Shown piece after piece: positions 17,363 to 24,592 of a DNA stretch of 64,000 bases. Origin of the DNA: CBDCTM01 sp965222005. Its GTDB lineage: Bacteria > Bacteroidota > Bacteroidia > Chitinophagales > Saprospiraceae. The translations under genes and the position numbers were made by a program. Position 1 is the stretch's first letter. Every line of letters begins with the position of its first letter. Below the pieces are notes generated by a model. The model ran no database searches, was not told where the DNA came from, and worked only from the letters and a program-made list of their open reading frames with translations. The stretch is from NCBI GenBank assembly GCA_965222005.1, contig OZ244935.1:992001-1056000 (forward strand), written 5' to 3'.

Positions 17363-18343
17363 ATGAGCACTATTACGGCTAAAAAACAAAACGAGCTGTT
17401 CGAGCATTTGAAACAGAAGTCGGGCTTGAAAGGAAACTTATTTGTGAAAAATATCGGCACCTTACTGGGCATAGGCAAAAGCTCTGTGTATGCCAGGATG
17501 AGAGGCGATATTGCGTTGACGATGGAAGAGGTAATGCTGCTGACCCGACATTATCCGATACCTGCCGAATTATTCAGTATTAATGAAATTGATCAGGCCA
17601 AACCCGAAATCATTTTCCCGGCCTTGCACAGTGAGCCTGTCAGCTTTGCAGATTATTTCAACAGCTTGCTGATTGAAATGCGCAGTCTGTTAGCATTGCC
17701 GGAAGTGTCGGTAATTTATCTGACCAACGAAATACCATTTTTCCACTATTTTCATTTCCCCGAGCTGGCTGCTTTCAAGATGTTTATTTGGGCAAGGACG
17801 GTTTGGAACTGGGACGAATTTCAGGACATTCGGTTTGATCCTGCAAACACCCCCTGGTTTTCAGCCAATGAGACTTTGATCGATGAAATGCTGGATTTTT
17901 ATATTAGTACACCACACCAGGAGTTTTGGTCGAGAGCTATGCTCAACAATACGCTTTACCAGATTGTGTATTATGCCAAAACGGATGTATTTGTCAATCG
18001 AAAGAGGACCGCAAAAGTCCTGCTTGGACAAGTGAGGCAACTGATTAAGAAGTTTGATCGGGAAAGCAGAGTTCAAAAATCGCAAAGCCAGTTTCAGCTA
18101 TTCGTCAATGAATTAACTTTCACCAACAATATTATTTTGGTGCTATCGGGCAGCCAGCCTGTTCGGGTGTTTTACACTTATGATAATCCTAACTTCATGA
18201 TGAGTGGTGATCCAAAATTGTGTTCTTATACGCTAGGCTGGGTGGAGCGCATAAGTAAGCGTTGTGTAGAGATCGGCCGTCATAATGAAGCTACGCATGT
18301 CAATTTTTTCACTTCGCTGAGAGAGCAGATCAACACGATATAA
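17363..18343 (+). CDS. HTH-domain transcriptional regulator, copy 2
   Basis: 326 aa, the twin of the protein at 8902. The visible residue differences are T2S, S10N and A33T (GALLG to GTLLG); the rest of the protein is the same. The helix-turn-helix at about 22-65 (GIGKSSVYARMRG) is unchanged, so both copies should bind the same operators, which are present upstream of each. Keeping both frames open fits either recent duplication or selection. It overlaps the convergent truncated gene by 14 bp, as in copy 1. Confidence 0.85.
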   Translation: MSTITAKKQNELFEHLKQKSGLKGNLFVKNIGTLLGIGKSSVYARMRGDIALTMEEVMLLTRHYPIPAELFSINEIDQAKPEIIFPALHSEPVSFADYFNSLLIEMRSLLALPEVSVIYLTNEIPFFHYFHFPELAAFKMFIWARTVWNWDEFQDIRFDPANTPWFSANETLIDEMLDFYISTPHQEFWSRAMLNNTLYQIVYYAKTDVFVNRKRTAKVLLGQVRQLIKKFDRESRVQKSQSQFQLFVNELTFTNNIILVLSGSQPVRVFYTYDNPNFMMSGDPKLCSYTLGWVERISKRCVEIGRHNEATHVNFFTSLREQINTI

Positions 18344-19190
18344 TTGTATTGCTAAACAGCAGATCGGGCCGGGGCCGGAAGATCAGGTCGGTGGTATCCG
18401 GCACATCGCTATACATCCTGAAATTGCCGGCTGGTGGCGGGGCCGCGATGTGGATGCGAAACTGGCCGATCCGGACTTCGCCATTGCCGAAGGTATATTT
18501 GAGGCGTATTTTTTTGACGCCCGGGCTGGTATAGCTGATAGGGATCGCCAGGTTGGCCGATATGCCCGTATAGCCGTTGCCGTCATCGAAATCGGCCTCC
18601 AGTGCGCTCGTTGTTGGATTGAGGTTGCCAAATAGCATTTCGGGCCTGATGATAAAGACTACGTTGGGGCCTTCAAAAATATTGAAAAGGCTCGAGGTCA
18701 GCAGGGTGGTATCCCGAAGGTAAGGGCTTTCCGGCCTGCCGGGCACATCCTGCAATTGCCCGTTCGATACGGTCAGCAGATTGGCGGATACGGCATCTTC
18801 CCTGAAGCGCTCGTACTGGTGCAGCACCAGGGCGATGGGGATGGTGTCGGTGCTTTCGAGGCTGTCGGCCACCGAGCGGTAAAGCTGCGGTGCGGGCAGG
18901 GTATCGGTGCCGAGGGCCATATCGCGCAGCATGTGGTAAAAGAGGTCGAAACTGCTGTAGTCCAGCAGGGTGGTGTCGTGTAGTTCCGTCCCGTCGAACC
19001 GATGGAGCGGGAATACGGGCACGGTATGCTCGTAGAGATACTGCGTGCTCAGCTGAGTGAGATCGAGCGGATCAAGTACGTAGTCGATCTGTTCGCGAAA
19101 GCTGCTGTCGCTTTGGATGATCTGTACATCCTGTGCGCTGAGGTAGCTGCATAGGTATAACAGCATTAATGGGTGCATTAATGATTTCAT
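18330..19190 (-). CDS. Exported protein, probably truncated, copy 2
   Basis: 286 aa, nearly identical to the protein at 9869 (differences seen: MKTL to MKSL and STHYLY to STQYLY). It has the same signal peptide and ends at the same abrupt point within the complement of the regulator's 3' end. The truncation therefore predates the block duplication. Function unknown; resemblance to the pre-hydrolase segment of the 1233-aa protein at 4189 is my reading by eye. Confidence 0.65.
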   Translation of the reverse strand: MKSLMHPLMLLYLCSYLSAQDVQIIQSDSSFREQIDYVLDPLDLTQLSTQYLYEHTVPVFPLHRFDGTELHDTTLLDYSSFDLFYHMLRDMALGTDTLPAPQLYRSVADSLESTDTIPIALVLHQYERFREDAVSANLLTVSNGQLQDVPGRPESPYLRDTTLLTSSLFNIFEGPNVVFIIRPEMLFGNLNPTTSALEADFDDGNGYTGISANLAIPISYTSPGVKKIRLKYTFGNGEVRIGQFRIHIAAPPPAGNFRMYSDVPDTTDLIFRPRPDLLFSNTIISC

Positions 19191-19276
19191 GGTAAAAATA
19201 TTTAGATGATTAAAAAGGCGTAGCTAGCGGGAATGGGATGCCCGACCCGATAGCATACTATAATAAATGAATAAGC

Positions 19277-20149
19277 TTATTCTCTGTAAAAATCGTCGAA
19301 ACGGCCTTCGGTGATGCGAAGGGTGTCACAGTCATTTGCTACAGTAAATTCAAATGTACCGGCAGCAATTTTATTTTCAGTATCTATCTTTAGGATGTTA
19401 ATGTAATGCGATTTAAGCGTATCTAAATAAAATGATATGCACTCTGGCACTTCATTATCCCAATCTCTAAAAATTTTCCCTTGGTCCGAATCTAATTTAT
19501 ACATTCCGGGGTCTTTCACTACCTGGTGTATTGTAAATGTCTCAAATATCGTATCGCGATCATTTTGAATATCTTTAACTGCTTGTATTCTAAGAATATT
19601 ATTAGGACTTCCATACCTGGTATCCAAATTCGGGAATCCATTCCAGGGGTTTCGGCCTTTCCACTTCCACACTTCGCCATTTATCAGACAGGCAAAGGTG
19701 CCTTTTCCTTCCATGGTGATGGGGGGGAGTTGGTCGATGGGATTCGTATCATCGTCCTTCTTGCAGTTGGCGGCAGTGAGGAAGAGCAGTATGGCCAATG
19801 CTGAGCTTGCTTTAAAATGATGGCCGTGTCGAATGCTGTTTCGGGGGGCTTTGCACAGGCTTTTACTTTTCTTTGTACCGCCAAAGAAAAGTAACAAAAG
19901 AAAGCTCCCGGCTGTTGATGCGCAGCTAAAAAGCAGGATGCTTACCCGCTCGAAAAGCAAGCGCTTCGCTCGTGCTTTTCTCCTTACACTTCCCACTATC
20001 CTGCTTTTTTTAACGCTGAGCCTCAAAGGCCGGAGGCGGGCTGGTCTGCTCATTGGCTCAGACAAAAAAAAGCACTTGTTTTTGTCTGTTCTAATTTTAT
20101 TAAGCGCTGGTAGTGCAATGTAGGGGCTGTGGTTGTTTATGGTTTGCAT
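19277..20149 (-). CDS. DUF6252-like lipoprotein, array member E (element inside signal peptide)
   Basis: 290 aa open frame: MQTINNHSPYIAL, 104 element-encoded residues, then LAILLFLTAANC, a linker KKDDDTNPIDQ that it shares only with member F, and the invariant GKGTFACLINGEVW block. Its variable middle (RYGSPNNILRIQAVKDIQND ... DWDNEVPECISFYLDT) is nearly the same as that of member H, three genes away, although the N-termini of E and H differ. This mosaic is direct evidence of exchange between members. The shared C-terminus ITEGRFDDFYRE closes the protein. Last gene of the minus-strand run H-G-F-E. Confidence 0.78.
   Translation of the reverse strand: MQTINNHSPYIALPALNKIRTDKNKCFFLSEPMSRPARLRPLRLSVKKSRIVGSVRRKARAKRLLFERVSILLFSCASTAGSFLLLLFFGGTKKSKSLCKAPRNSIRHGHHFKASSALAILLFLTAANCKKDDDTNPIDQLPPITMEGKGTFACLINGEVWKWKGRNPWNGFPNLDTRYGSPNNILRIQAVKDIQNDRDTIFETFTIHQVVKDPGMYKLDSDQGKIFRDWDNEVPECISFYLDTLKSHYINILKIDTENKIAAGTFEFTVANDCDTLRITEGRFDDFYRE
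19799..20110. repeat. 312-bp structured element, copy 5 (inside member E)
   Basis: In-frame insertion at the common site. Left end GCTGAGCTTGCTTTAA, a variant of the GAGC subtype shared with copy 6. Both internal hairpins are present. The target codons on both sides match members B and C. Confidence 0.9.
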
Positions 20150-20196
20150 GATGTGGTGTTTTTGTGGTGATAGAAACGTGTTGTGTTGTTTTAAGC

Positions 20197-21063
20197 TTAT
20201 TCTCTGTAAAAATCGTCGAAACGGCCTTTGGTGATGCGAAGGGTGTCGCAGTCGTTGATCGCTGTGAATTCGAAGGTGCCTGATACTATTTTAGTGTCTG
20301 TATCTAGCTTTGTTATATTCAAGAAATTATTCCTTAGAGTATCTAATTGAAAAGAAATGCAATCATTATTAGATAATACGTAATCAACATAAACTTTGGA
20401 GTTATAGCGTATATTATATTTTCCTAAAGAGTCAATTGTGGTTCCTATTGTCATGGTTTGTATTTTAATTTCATTAGCAATATTATTTTCCCTAATTGCC
20501 TGAATTCTTAAAATATTAATGGGCCCATATGAAGTATCCAAATTCGGAAATCCATTCCAGGGGTTGCGGCCTTTCCACTTCCACACTTCGCCATTTATCA
20601 GACAGGCAAAGGTGCCTTTTCCTTCCATGGTGATGGGGGGGAGTTGGTCGATGGGATTCGTATCATCGTCCTTCTTGCAGTTGGCGGCAGTGAGGAAGAG
20701 CAGTATGGCCAATGCTGAGCTTGCTTTAAAATGATGGCCGTGTCGAATGCTGTTTCGGGGGGCTTTGCACAGGCTTTTACTTTTCTTTGTACCGCCAAAG
20801 AAAAGTAACAAAAGAAAGCTCCCGGCTGTTGATGCACAGCTAAAAAGCAGGATGCTTACCCGCTCGAAAAGCAAGCGCTTCGCTCGTGCTTTTCTCCTTA
20901 CACTTCCCGCTATCCTGCTTTTTTTAACGCTGAGCCTCAAAGGCCGGAGGCGGGCTCGTCTGCTCATTGGCTCAGACAACATGAACCACTCGTTTTTGTC
21001 TGTTCTAATTTTATGAAGCCTTGGTAGCGCGATGTAGGGGGGGTAATAGTTTGCGCTTTGCAT
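20197..21063 (-). CDS. DUF6252-like lipoprotein, array member F (element inside signal peptide)
   Basis: 288 aa open frame beginning MQSANYYPPYIALP, a start shared with member G rather than with E. After 104 element residues come LAILLFLTAANC and the KKDDDTNPIDQ linker shared with E, then the invariant block. The variable middle (NILRIQAIRENNIAN ... VYVDYVLSNND) has parts resembling A (EIKIQ-MT) and B (SYGP-NILRIQA), as if assembled from them. The C-terminus reads ITKGRFDDFYRE, with K for E. It lies 47 bp upstream of E. Confidence 0.77.
   Translation of the reverse strand: MQSANYYPPYIALPRLHKIRTDKNEWFMLSEPMSRRARLRPLRLSVKKSRIAGSVRRKARAKRLLFERVSILLFSCASTAGSFLLLLFFGGTKKSKSLCKAPRNSIRHGHHFKASSALAILLFLTAANCKKDDDTNPIDQLPPITMEGKGTFACLINGEVWKWKGRNPWNGFPNLDTSYGPINILRIQAIRENNIANEIKIQTMTIGTTIDSLGKYNIRYNSKVYVDYVLSNNDCISFQLDTLRNNFLNITKLDTDTKIVSGTFEFTAINDCDTLRITKGRFDDFYRE
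20713..21024. repeat. 312-bp structured element, copy 6 (inside member F)
   Basis: Same length and site. Left end is the GCTGAGCTTGC variant; the right end reads ATGAAGCCTTGG rather than TTAAGCGCTGG, matching copy 7. So left and right ends group differently, again pointing to recombination within the element. Confidence 0.9.
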
Positions 21064-21110
21064 GATGTGGTGTTTTTGTGGTGATAGAAAAATGTTGTGC
21101 TGTTTTATGC

Positions 21111-21983
21111 TTATTCTCTGTAAAAATCGTCGAAACGGCCTTCAGTGATACGAAGGGTGTCGCATTCATTAAATATGGTGAATTCAAAAGTGCCAGATAT
21201 TATTTTATTGTTGATATCTAATTTCAGGATTGAAATTGAATTGGTTTTTGTAGTATCCAAATTGTACACGGCACAAGAGAGGTTTGAAGGAAAATAATCG
21301 ATGAATACTCTTTCTTTTCGAGTAAGCGGATATTTTGTAGGTCCGTTTTTTACTTTGGTAGAGATATTCATGGTTTGATGGATTTCAGAATTATTACTAT
21401 TACTCTTATGGATTGCTTGAATACTTAGTCCATTATTCGGTTCAAAGTAATACGTATCCAAATTCGGAAATCCATTCCAGGGGTTGCGGCCTTTCCACTT
21501 CCACACTTCGCCATTTATCAGACAGGCAAAGGTGCCTTTTCCTTCCATGGTGATGGGGGGTAGCTGGTCGGCAGGGCTAGTGTCGTCGTCTTTGTTGCAG
21601 GCAGCGGCAGTGAGGAAGAGGAGTATGGCCAATGTTGAGCCTGTTTTAAAATGATGGCCGTGTCGAATGCTGTTCCCGGGGGCTTTGCACAGGCTTTTAC
21701 TTTTCTTTGTACCGCCAAAGAAAAGTAACAAAAGAAAGCTCCCGACTGTTGATGCGCAGCTAAAAAGCAGGATGCTTACCCGCTCTAAAAGCAAGCGCTT
21801 CGCTCGTGCTTTTCTCCTTACACTTCCCGCTATCCTGCTTTTTTTAACGCTGAGCCTCAAAGGCCGGAAACTGGCCGGTCTGCTCATTGGCTCAGACAAA
21901 AGGAAGCACTCATTTTTGTCTGTTCTATTTTTATGAAGCCCTGGCGGTGCGATGTAGGGGGTGAAATAGTTTGCGCTTTGCAT
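21111..21983 (-). CDS. DUF6252-like lipoprotein, array member G (element inside signal peptide)
   Basis: 290 aa open frame with start MQSANYFTPYIAPP, 104 element-encoded residues, LAILLFLTAAAC, the NKDDDTSPADQ linker and the invariant GKGTFACLINGEVW block. The variable middle (NGLSIQAIHKSNSNNSE ... RVFIDYFPSNLSC) is unique. The C-terminus is the shared ITEGRFDDFYRE. It lies 47 bp upstream of F and 47 bp downstream of H, in a tandem unit of about 914-920 bp. Signal function is doubtful because of the insertion. Confidence 0.77.
   Translation of the reverse strand: MQSANYFTPYIAPPGLHKNRTDKNECFLLSEPMSRPASFRPLRLSVKKSRIAGSVRRKARAKRLLLERVSILLFSCASTVGSFLLLLFFGGTKKSKSLCKAPGNSIRHGHHFKTGSTLAILLFLTAAACNKDDDTSPADQLPPITMEGKGTFACLINGEVWKWKGRNPWNGFPNLDTYYFEPNNGLSIQAIHKSNSNNSEIHQTMNISTKVKNGPTKYPLTRKERVFIDYFPSNLSCAVYNLDTTKTNSISILKLDINNKIISGTFEFTIFNECDTLRITEGRFDDFYRE
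21633..21944. repeat. 312-bp structured element, copy 7 (inside member G)
   Basis: In-frame insertion at the common site. Left end GTTGAGCCTGTTTTAA as in copy 2; right end ATGAAGCCCTGG as in copy 6. The 11-bp hairpin ACTTTTCTTTG/CAAAGAAAAGT is conserved. Confidence 0.9.
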
Positions 21984-22030
21984 GATGATGGATTTATCTG
22001 GGTATAGAAAAGTGGAGTGTTGTTTTAAGC

Positions 22031-22618
22031 TTATTCTCTGTAAAAATCGTCAAAGCGCCCTTCGGTGATATGGAGGGTGTCGCATTCATTTGCTATCGTA
22101 AATTCAAATGTGCCGGCAGCAATTTTATTTTCAGTATCTATCTTTAGGATGTTGATGTAATGCGATTTAAGCGTATCTAAATAAAAGGATATGCACTCTG
22201 GCACTTCATTATCCCAATCAAAAAAGATTTGTCCTTGATCCGAATCTAAATTATACATTCCGGTGTCTTTCACTACCTGGTGTATTGTAAATGTCTCAAA
22301 TATCGTATCGCGATCATTTTGAATATCTTTAACTGCTTGTATTCTAAGAATATTATTAGGACTTCCATACCTGGTATCCAAATTCGGAAATCCATTCCAG
22401 GGGTTTCGGCCTTTCCACTTCCACACTTCGCCATTGATGAGGCAGGCGAAGGTGCCTTTTCCCTCTGTGGTGATGGGGGGTAGTTGGTCGGCGGGGCTAG
22501 TGTCGTCGTCTTTATTGCAGTTGGTGCAGGTAAAGAGCAGGGCGAAGGCGAACAGGGTGGTGAGGGGAAGGGTGAGGATTTGAAGATTTGAGGAGATGAG
22601 GGGGTGATATTTTTTCAT
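22031..22618 (-). CDS. DUF6252-like lipoprotein, array member H (different, intact signal)
   Basis: 195 aa. Its signal peptide is unlike those of the other members (MKKYHPLISSN ... LFAFALLFTC-TNC) but is followed by the same NKDDDTSPADQ linker and invariant block. The lipobox cysteine may be either of the two closely spaced cysteines. The variable middle is almost that of member E. It is the first gene of the minus-strand run H-G-F-E, so it should be the one nearest the promoter. With an intact signal and no element it is the most likely expressed member of this half-array. Confidence 0.85.
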   Translation of the reverse strand: MKKYHPLISSNLQILTLPLTTLFAFALLFTCTNCNKDDDTSPADQLPPITTEGKGTFACLINGEVWKWKGRNPWNGFPNLDTRYGSPNNILRIQAVKDIQNDRDTIFETFTIHQVVKDTGMYNLDSDQGQIFFDWDNEVPECISFYLDTLKSHYINILKIDTENKIAAGTFEFTIANECDTLHITEGRFDDFYRE

Positions 22619-22701
22619 GATGTAATAGGCCTAGTACGTTAAAAAATGATTATAGAATTGGAGAATTTACATTGTGAAAAATTCTTTTTTAGGAAAAGTA
22701 A

Positions 22702-23192
22702 CTAAAAACGGTAATCCAAATCAAAGTAACCATCTGTTACATGAACAGTATCTCTACAGTCATTCACTGAGGTAAATTTGAAAGTCCCTTCCATCGTGTA
22801 ATTTTCTGTATCAATATTTATGATATTTATAACATTTGTTTTAGAGGTATCTAAATCATAAAACCTGCAGCCAGATGGATTTAACCAATTCACAAAAGAC
22901 TTTATCCTAAAAGGTAATTTGTTATCTCCTAACCGAATATCTCTTCCTTTGCTAATACCCATTGATTGATCGATTGATCTTTTAATTCTCTAATAGCGCC
23001 AAGTGAAAATGATCTCGTATCATCATAATACTGTAAATCAGTAGGACCTTGCACGCCCATACCAAAAATGCCGGTATTCTTATAGGTGTAGGCCTCCCAA
23101 TGCTGGCCAGCTGCAGTGGAATGGAAATGCCCTTTAGCCTGTCCAGGTTCAGCCGGTCGTTTTTGCCTGCCCGGCCGAATGCGGGGTTCATT
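22702..23192 (-). pseudogene. Frameshifted DUF6252-like relic, array member I
   Basis: Two minus-strand frames together make one DUF6252-like protein. The upstream frame, open from 23192 to a stop at 22929, reads GQHWEAYTYKNTGIFGMG and then LGAIRELKDQSINQWVLAK. The downstream frame, open below 22990, continues GRDIRLGDNKLPFRI and ends MEGTFKFTSVNDC and TDGYFDLDYRF. The switch falls between 22929 and 22992, most likely near 22940. No signal peptide or start was found, so the 5' end is lost too. It is more distant from the eight intact members and marks the array edge. Confidence 0.75.
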
Positions 23193-23278
23193 TTAGCGGC
23201 CCTTGACCAGAGAGGCACCGTTGCTAAGGTAGCTGACGGACAATTGGTGCAGCGCTTATTGTCTCACAAAATTCCAAA

Positions 23279-24010
23279 TCAAAACCTCGACTCCAGATAG
23301 TACGGCAGCATCGCTCGCCAGGTAGGCCAGTCGTGCCCCATATCGGGGCCCCAGATATCCAGCTCGTGGGGGATACTTTTGGAATGAAGAATTCCAGAAA
23401 AGCTTTGCGTAGCTTCCGGCGTTTCGTATGAACCGGAGCCGGTAAGCAGGTGGATGTGTTTGCTTTTTCGTATTTGGGTTAGGGTATCGTGATCGGTCAA
23501 ATTGGGTAGGTAGTGTTGGGGCGAGTTGAAATATACATCCTGATCGAAATAACCTTTGGTGTAGGTGCTAAGGTCGTAGTTGCCACTCATAGCGATCAGG
23601 CCGGCGAAAATATCGGGGCGTTTGAAGAAAAGGTTGGCGGCGTGGAGAGCCCCGAGGGAGGCTCCACTGAGGAAGATCGGCGAGCCCTCGCTGGTATGCG
23701 ATTTGATAAAGGGCGCCACTTCTTTAAAGATATACTCATTAAACTGCTGGTGGCGCATGGCTTTATGGCGGGGGTGCATGCTGCTATTGAGCCAGCTCTC
23801 CGCATTGATCGAATTGATGGAAAACACTTTGACCTTACCCTCCTCAATAGGCTTTTGAATGGCATCAATCAGTTGGAAACGCTCATACTCCAGATAATCG
23901 GCTGCTGCTGTTGGCAGCAGTAGTAAGGCAAAACCATAGTGGCCGTAAATGGCAATGTCCATGTGTTTGTTGAGCGTCGGGCTGTGCCAACCGTGTATTT
24001 CCCTCTGCAT
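23279..24010 (-). CDS. Alpha/beta-hydrolase, esterase family
   Basis: 243 aa from the ATG whose complement is at 24008-24010; a longer frame to 24091 adds a leader that does not look like the family. The core is an esterase-D-like hydrolase: nucleophile elbow GASLGA (PIFLSGASLGALHAAN), a later GSYE acid region and the catalytic histidine in MGHDWPTWR near the C-terminus. No signal peptide is seen, so it is probably cytoplasmic. Members of this family cleave acyl esters or S-formylglutathione-like substrates; the substrate here is unknown. It borders the lipoprotein relic and is divergent from the VOC gene. Confidence 0.82.
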   Translation of the reverse strand: MQREIHGWHSPTLNKHMDIAIYGHYGFALLLLPTAAADYLEYERFQLIDAIQKPIEEGKVKVFSINSINAESWLNSSMHPRHKAMRHQQFNEYIFKEVAPFIKSHTSEGSPIFLSGASLGALHAANLFFKRPDIFAGLIAMSGNYDLSTYTKGYFDQDVYFNSPQHYLPNLTDHDTLTQIRKSKHIHLLTGSGSYETPEATQSFSGILHSKSIPHELDIWGPDMGHDWPTWRAMLPYYLESRF

Positions 24011-24184
24011 GTTTTTCGTTTTGTCGTGTGGTAATTTAAGCACCGCAAAGATAAAATTATCTCTGCAAAGCATGCTGAATGTAGCCTGCATTTTTTAAAG
24101 GCAATTTAGAAATTCGCCACTTGGTGTAGGAAGATTGAACAGCATTTACTAATTTGACGTTTTTATCATTAAAGCTTATTCACC

Positions 24185-24577
24185 ATGAAGAGAGTAACAG
24201 GCATCGGCGGAGTATTCTTCAAAGCCAACGATCCTCAAAAAATGAAGGAGTGGTACCAAAAGCACCTTGGCCTTCCGGGCGCTGCTGAAGATTATGTCCT
24301 ATTCAATTGGCGCGAGGCGGACAATCCCGAAGCGATGGGACACACCGTTTGGAGCCCATTCAAAGCCGACACCGATTACTTCGAGCCGAGCAAGAAGGCC
24401 TTTATGTTCAACTACAGAGTGGATGACCTGGAGGGCCTTTTGAAGGTTTTGAAACAAGAGGGGGTAGAAGTGGTGGGTGATGTACAAACCTATCAATACG
24501 GTAAGTTTGGTTGGATCATAGACCCCGAAGGCAATAAGGTTGAGCTTTGGGAACCTCCTGCCAGCAACGAAAAATGA
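24185..24577 (+). CDS. VOC family protein (glyoxalase/bleomycin-resistance-like)
   Basis: 130 aa with one vicinal-oxygen-chelate domain: GGVFFKANDPQKMKEWYQKHLGL at the start, and the closing metal-ligand segment DPEGNKVELWEPP at 112-125. The conserved glutamate of NKVELWE is present. Such proteins are small dioxygenase-like or isomerase enzymes, or binders. The TGA stop overlaps an ATG at 24574 that was the start of the next gene before an IS element landed in it, so the two were once coupled. Confidence 0.85.
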   Translation: MKRVTGIGGVFFKANDPQKMKEWYQKHLGLPGAAEDYVLFNWREADNPEAMGHTVWSPFKADTDYFEPSKKAFMFNYRVDDLEGLLKVLKQEGVEVVGDVQTYQYGKFGWIIDPEGNKVELWEPPASNEK

Positions 24578-24592
24578 ACTGGTTAAAAGTGA

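Larger units (their letters stand above)
17170..19183. repeat. 2-kb duplicated block, copy 2
   Basis: Second copy of 8709-10722 with the same gene order. The left neighbour differs (NHL-repeat gene here, regulatory-domain lipoprotein at copy 1), and the right neighbour is again a DUF6252 lipoprotein run. The right boundary falls within the start region of the minus-strand gene, after which the two sequences diverge completely. Confidence 0.93.

Noticed and set aside
22982..23218. 78-aa minus-strand frame
   Set aside because: Overlaps the better-supported lipoprotein relic in another frame and has no family features.
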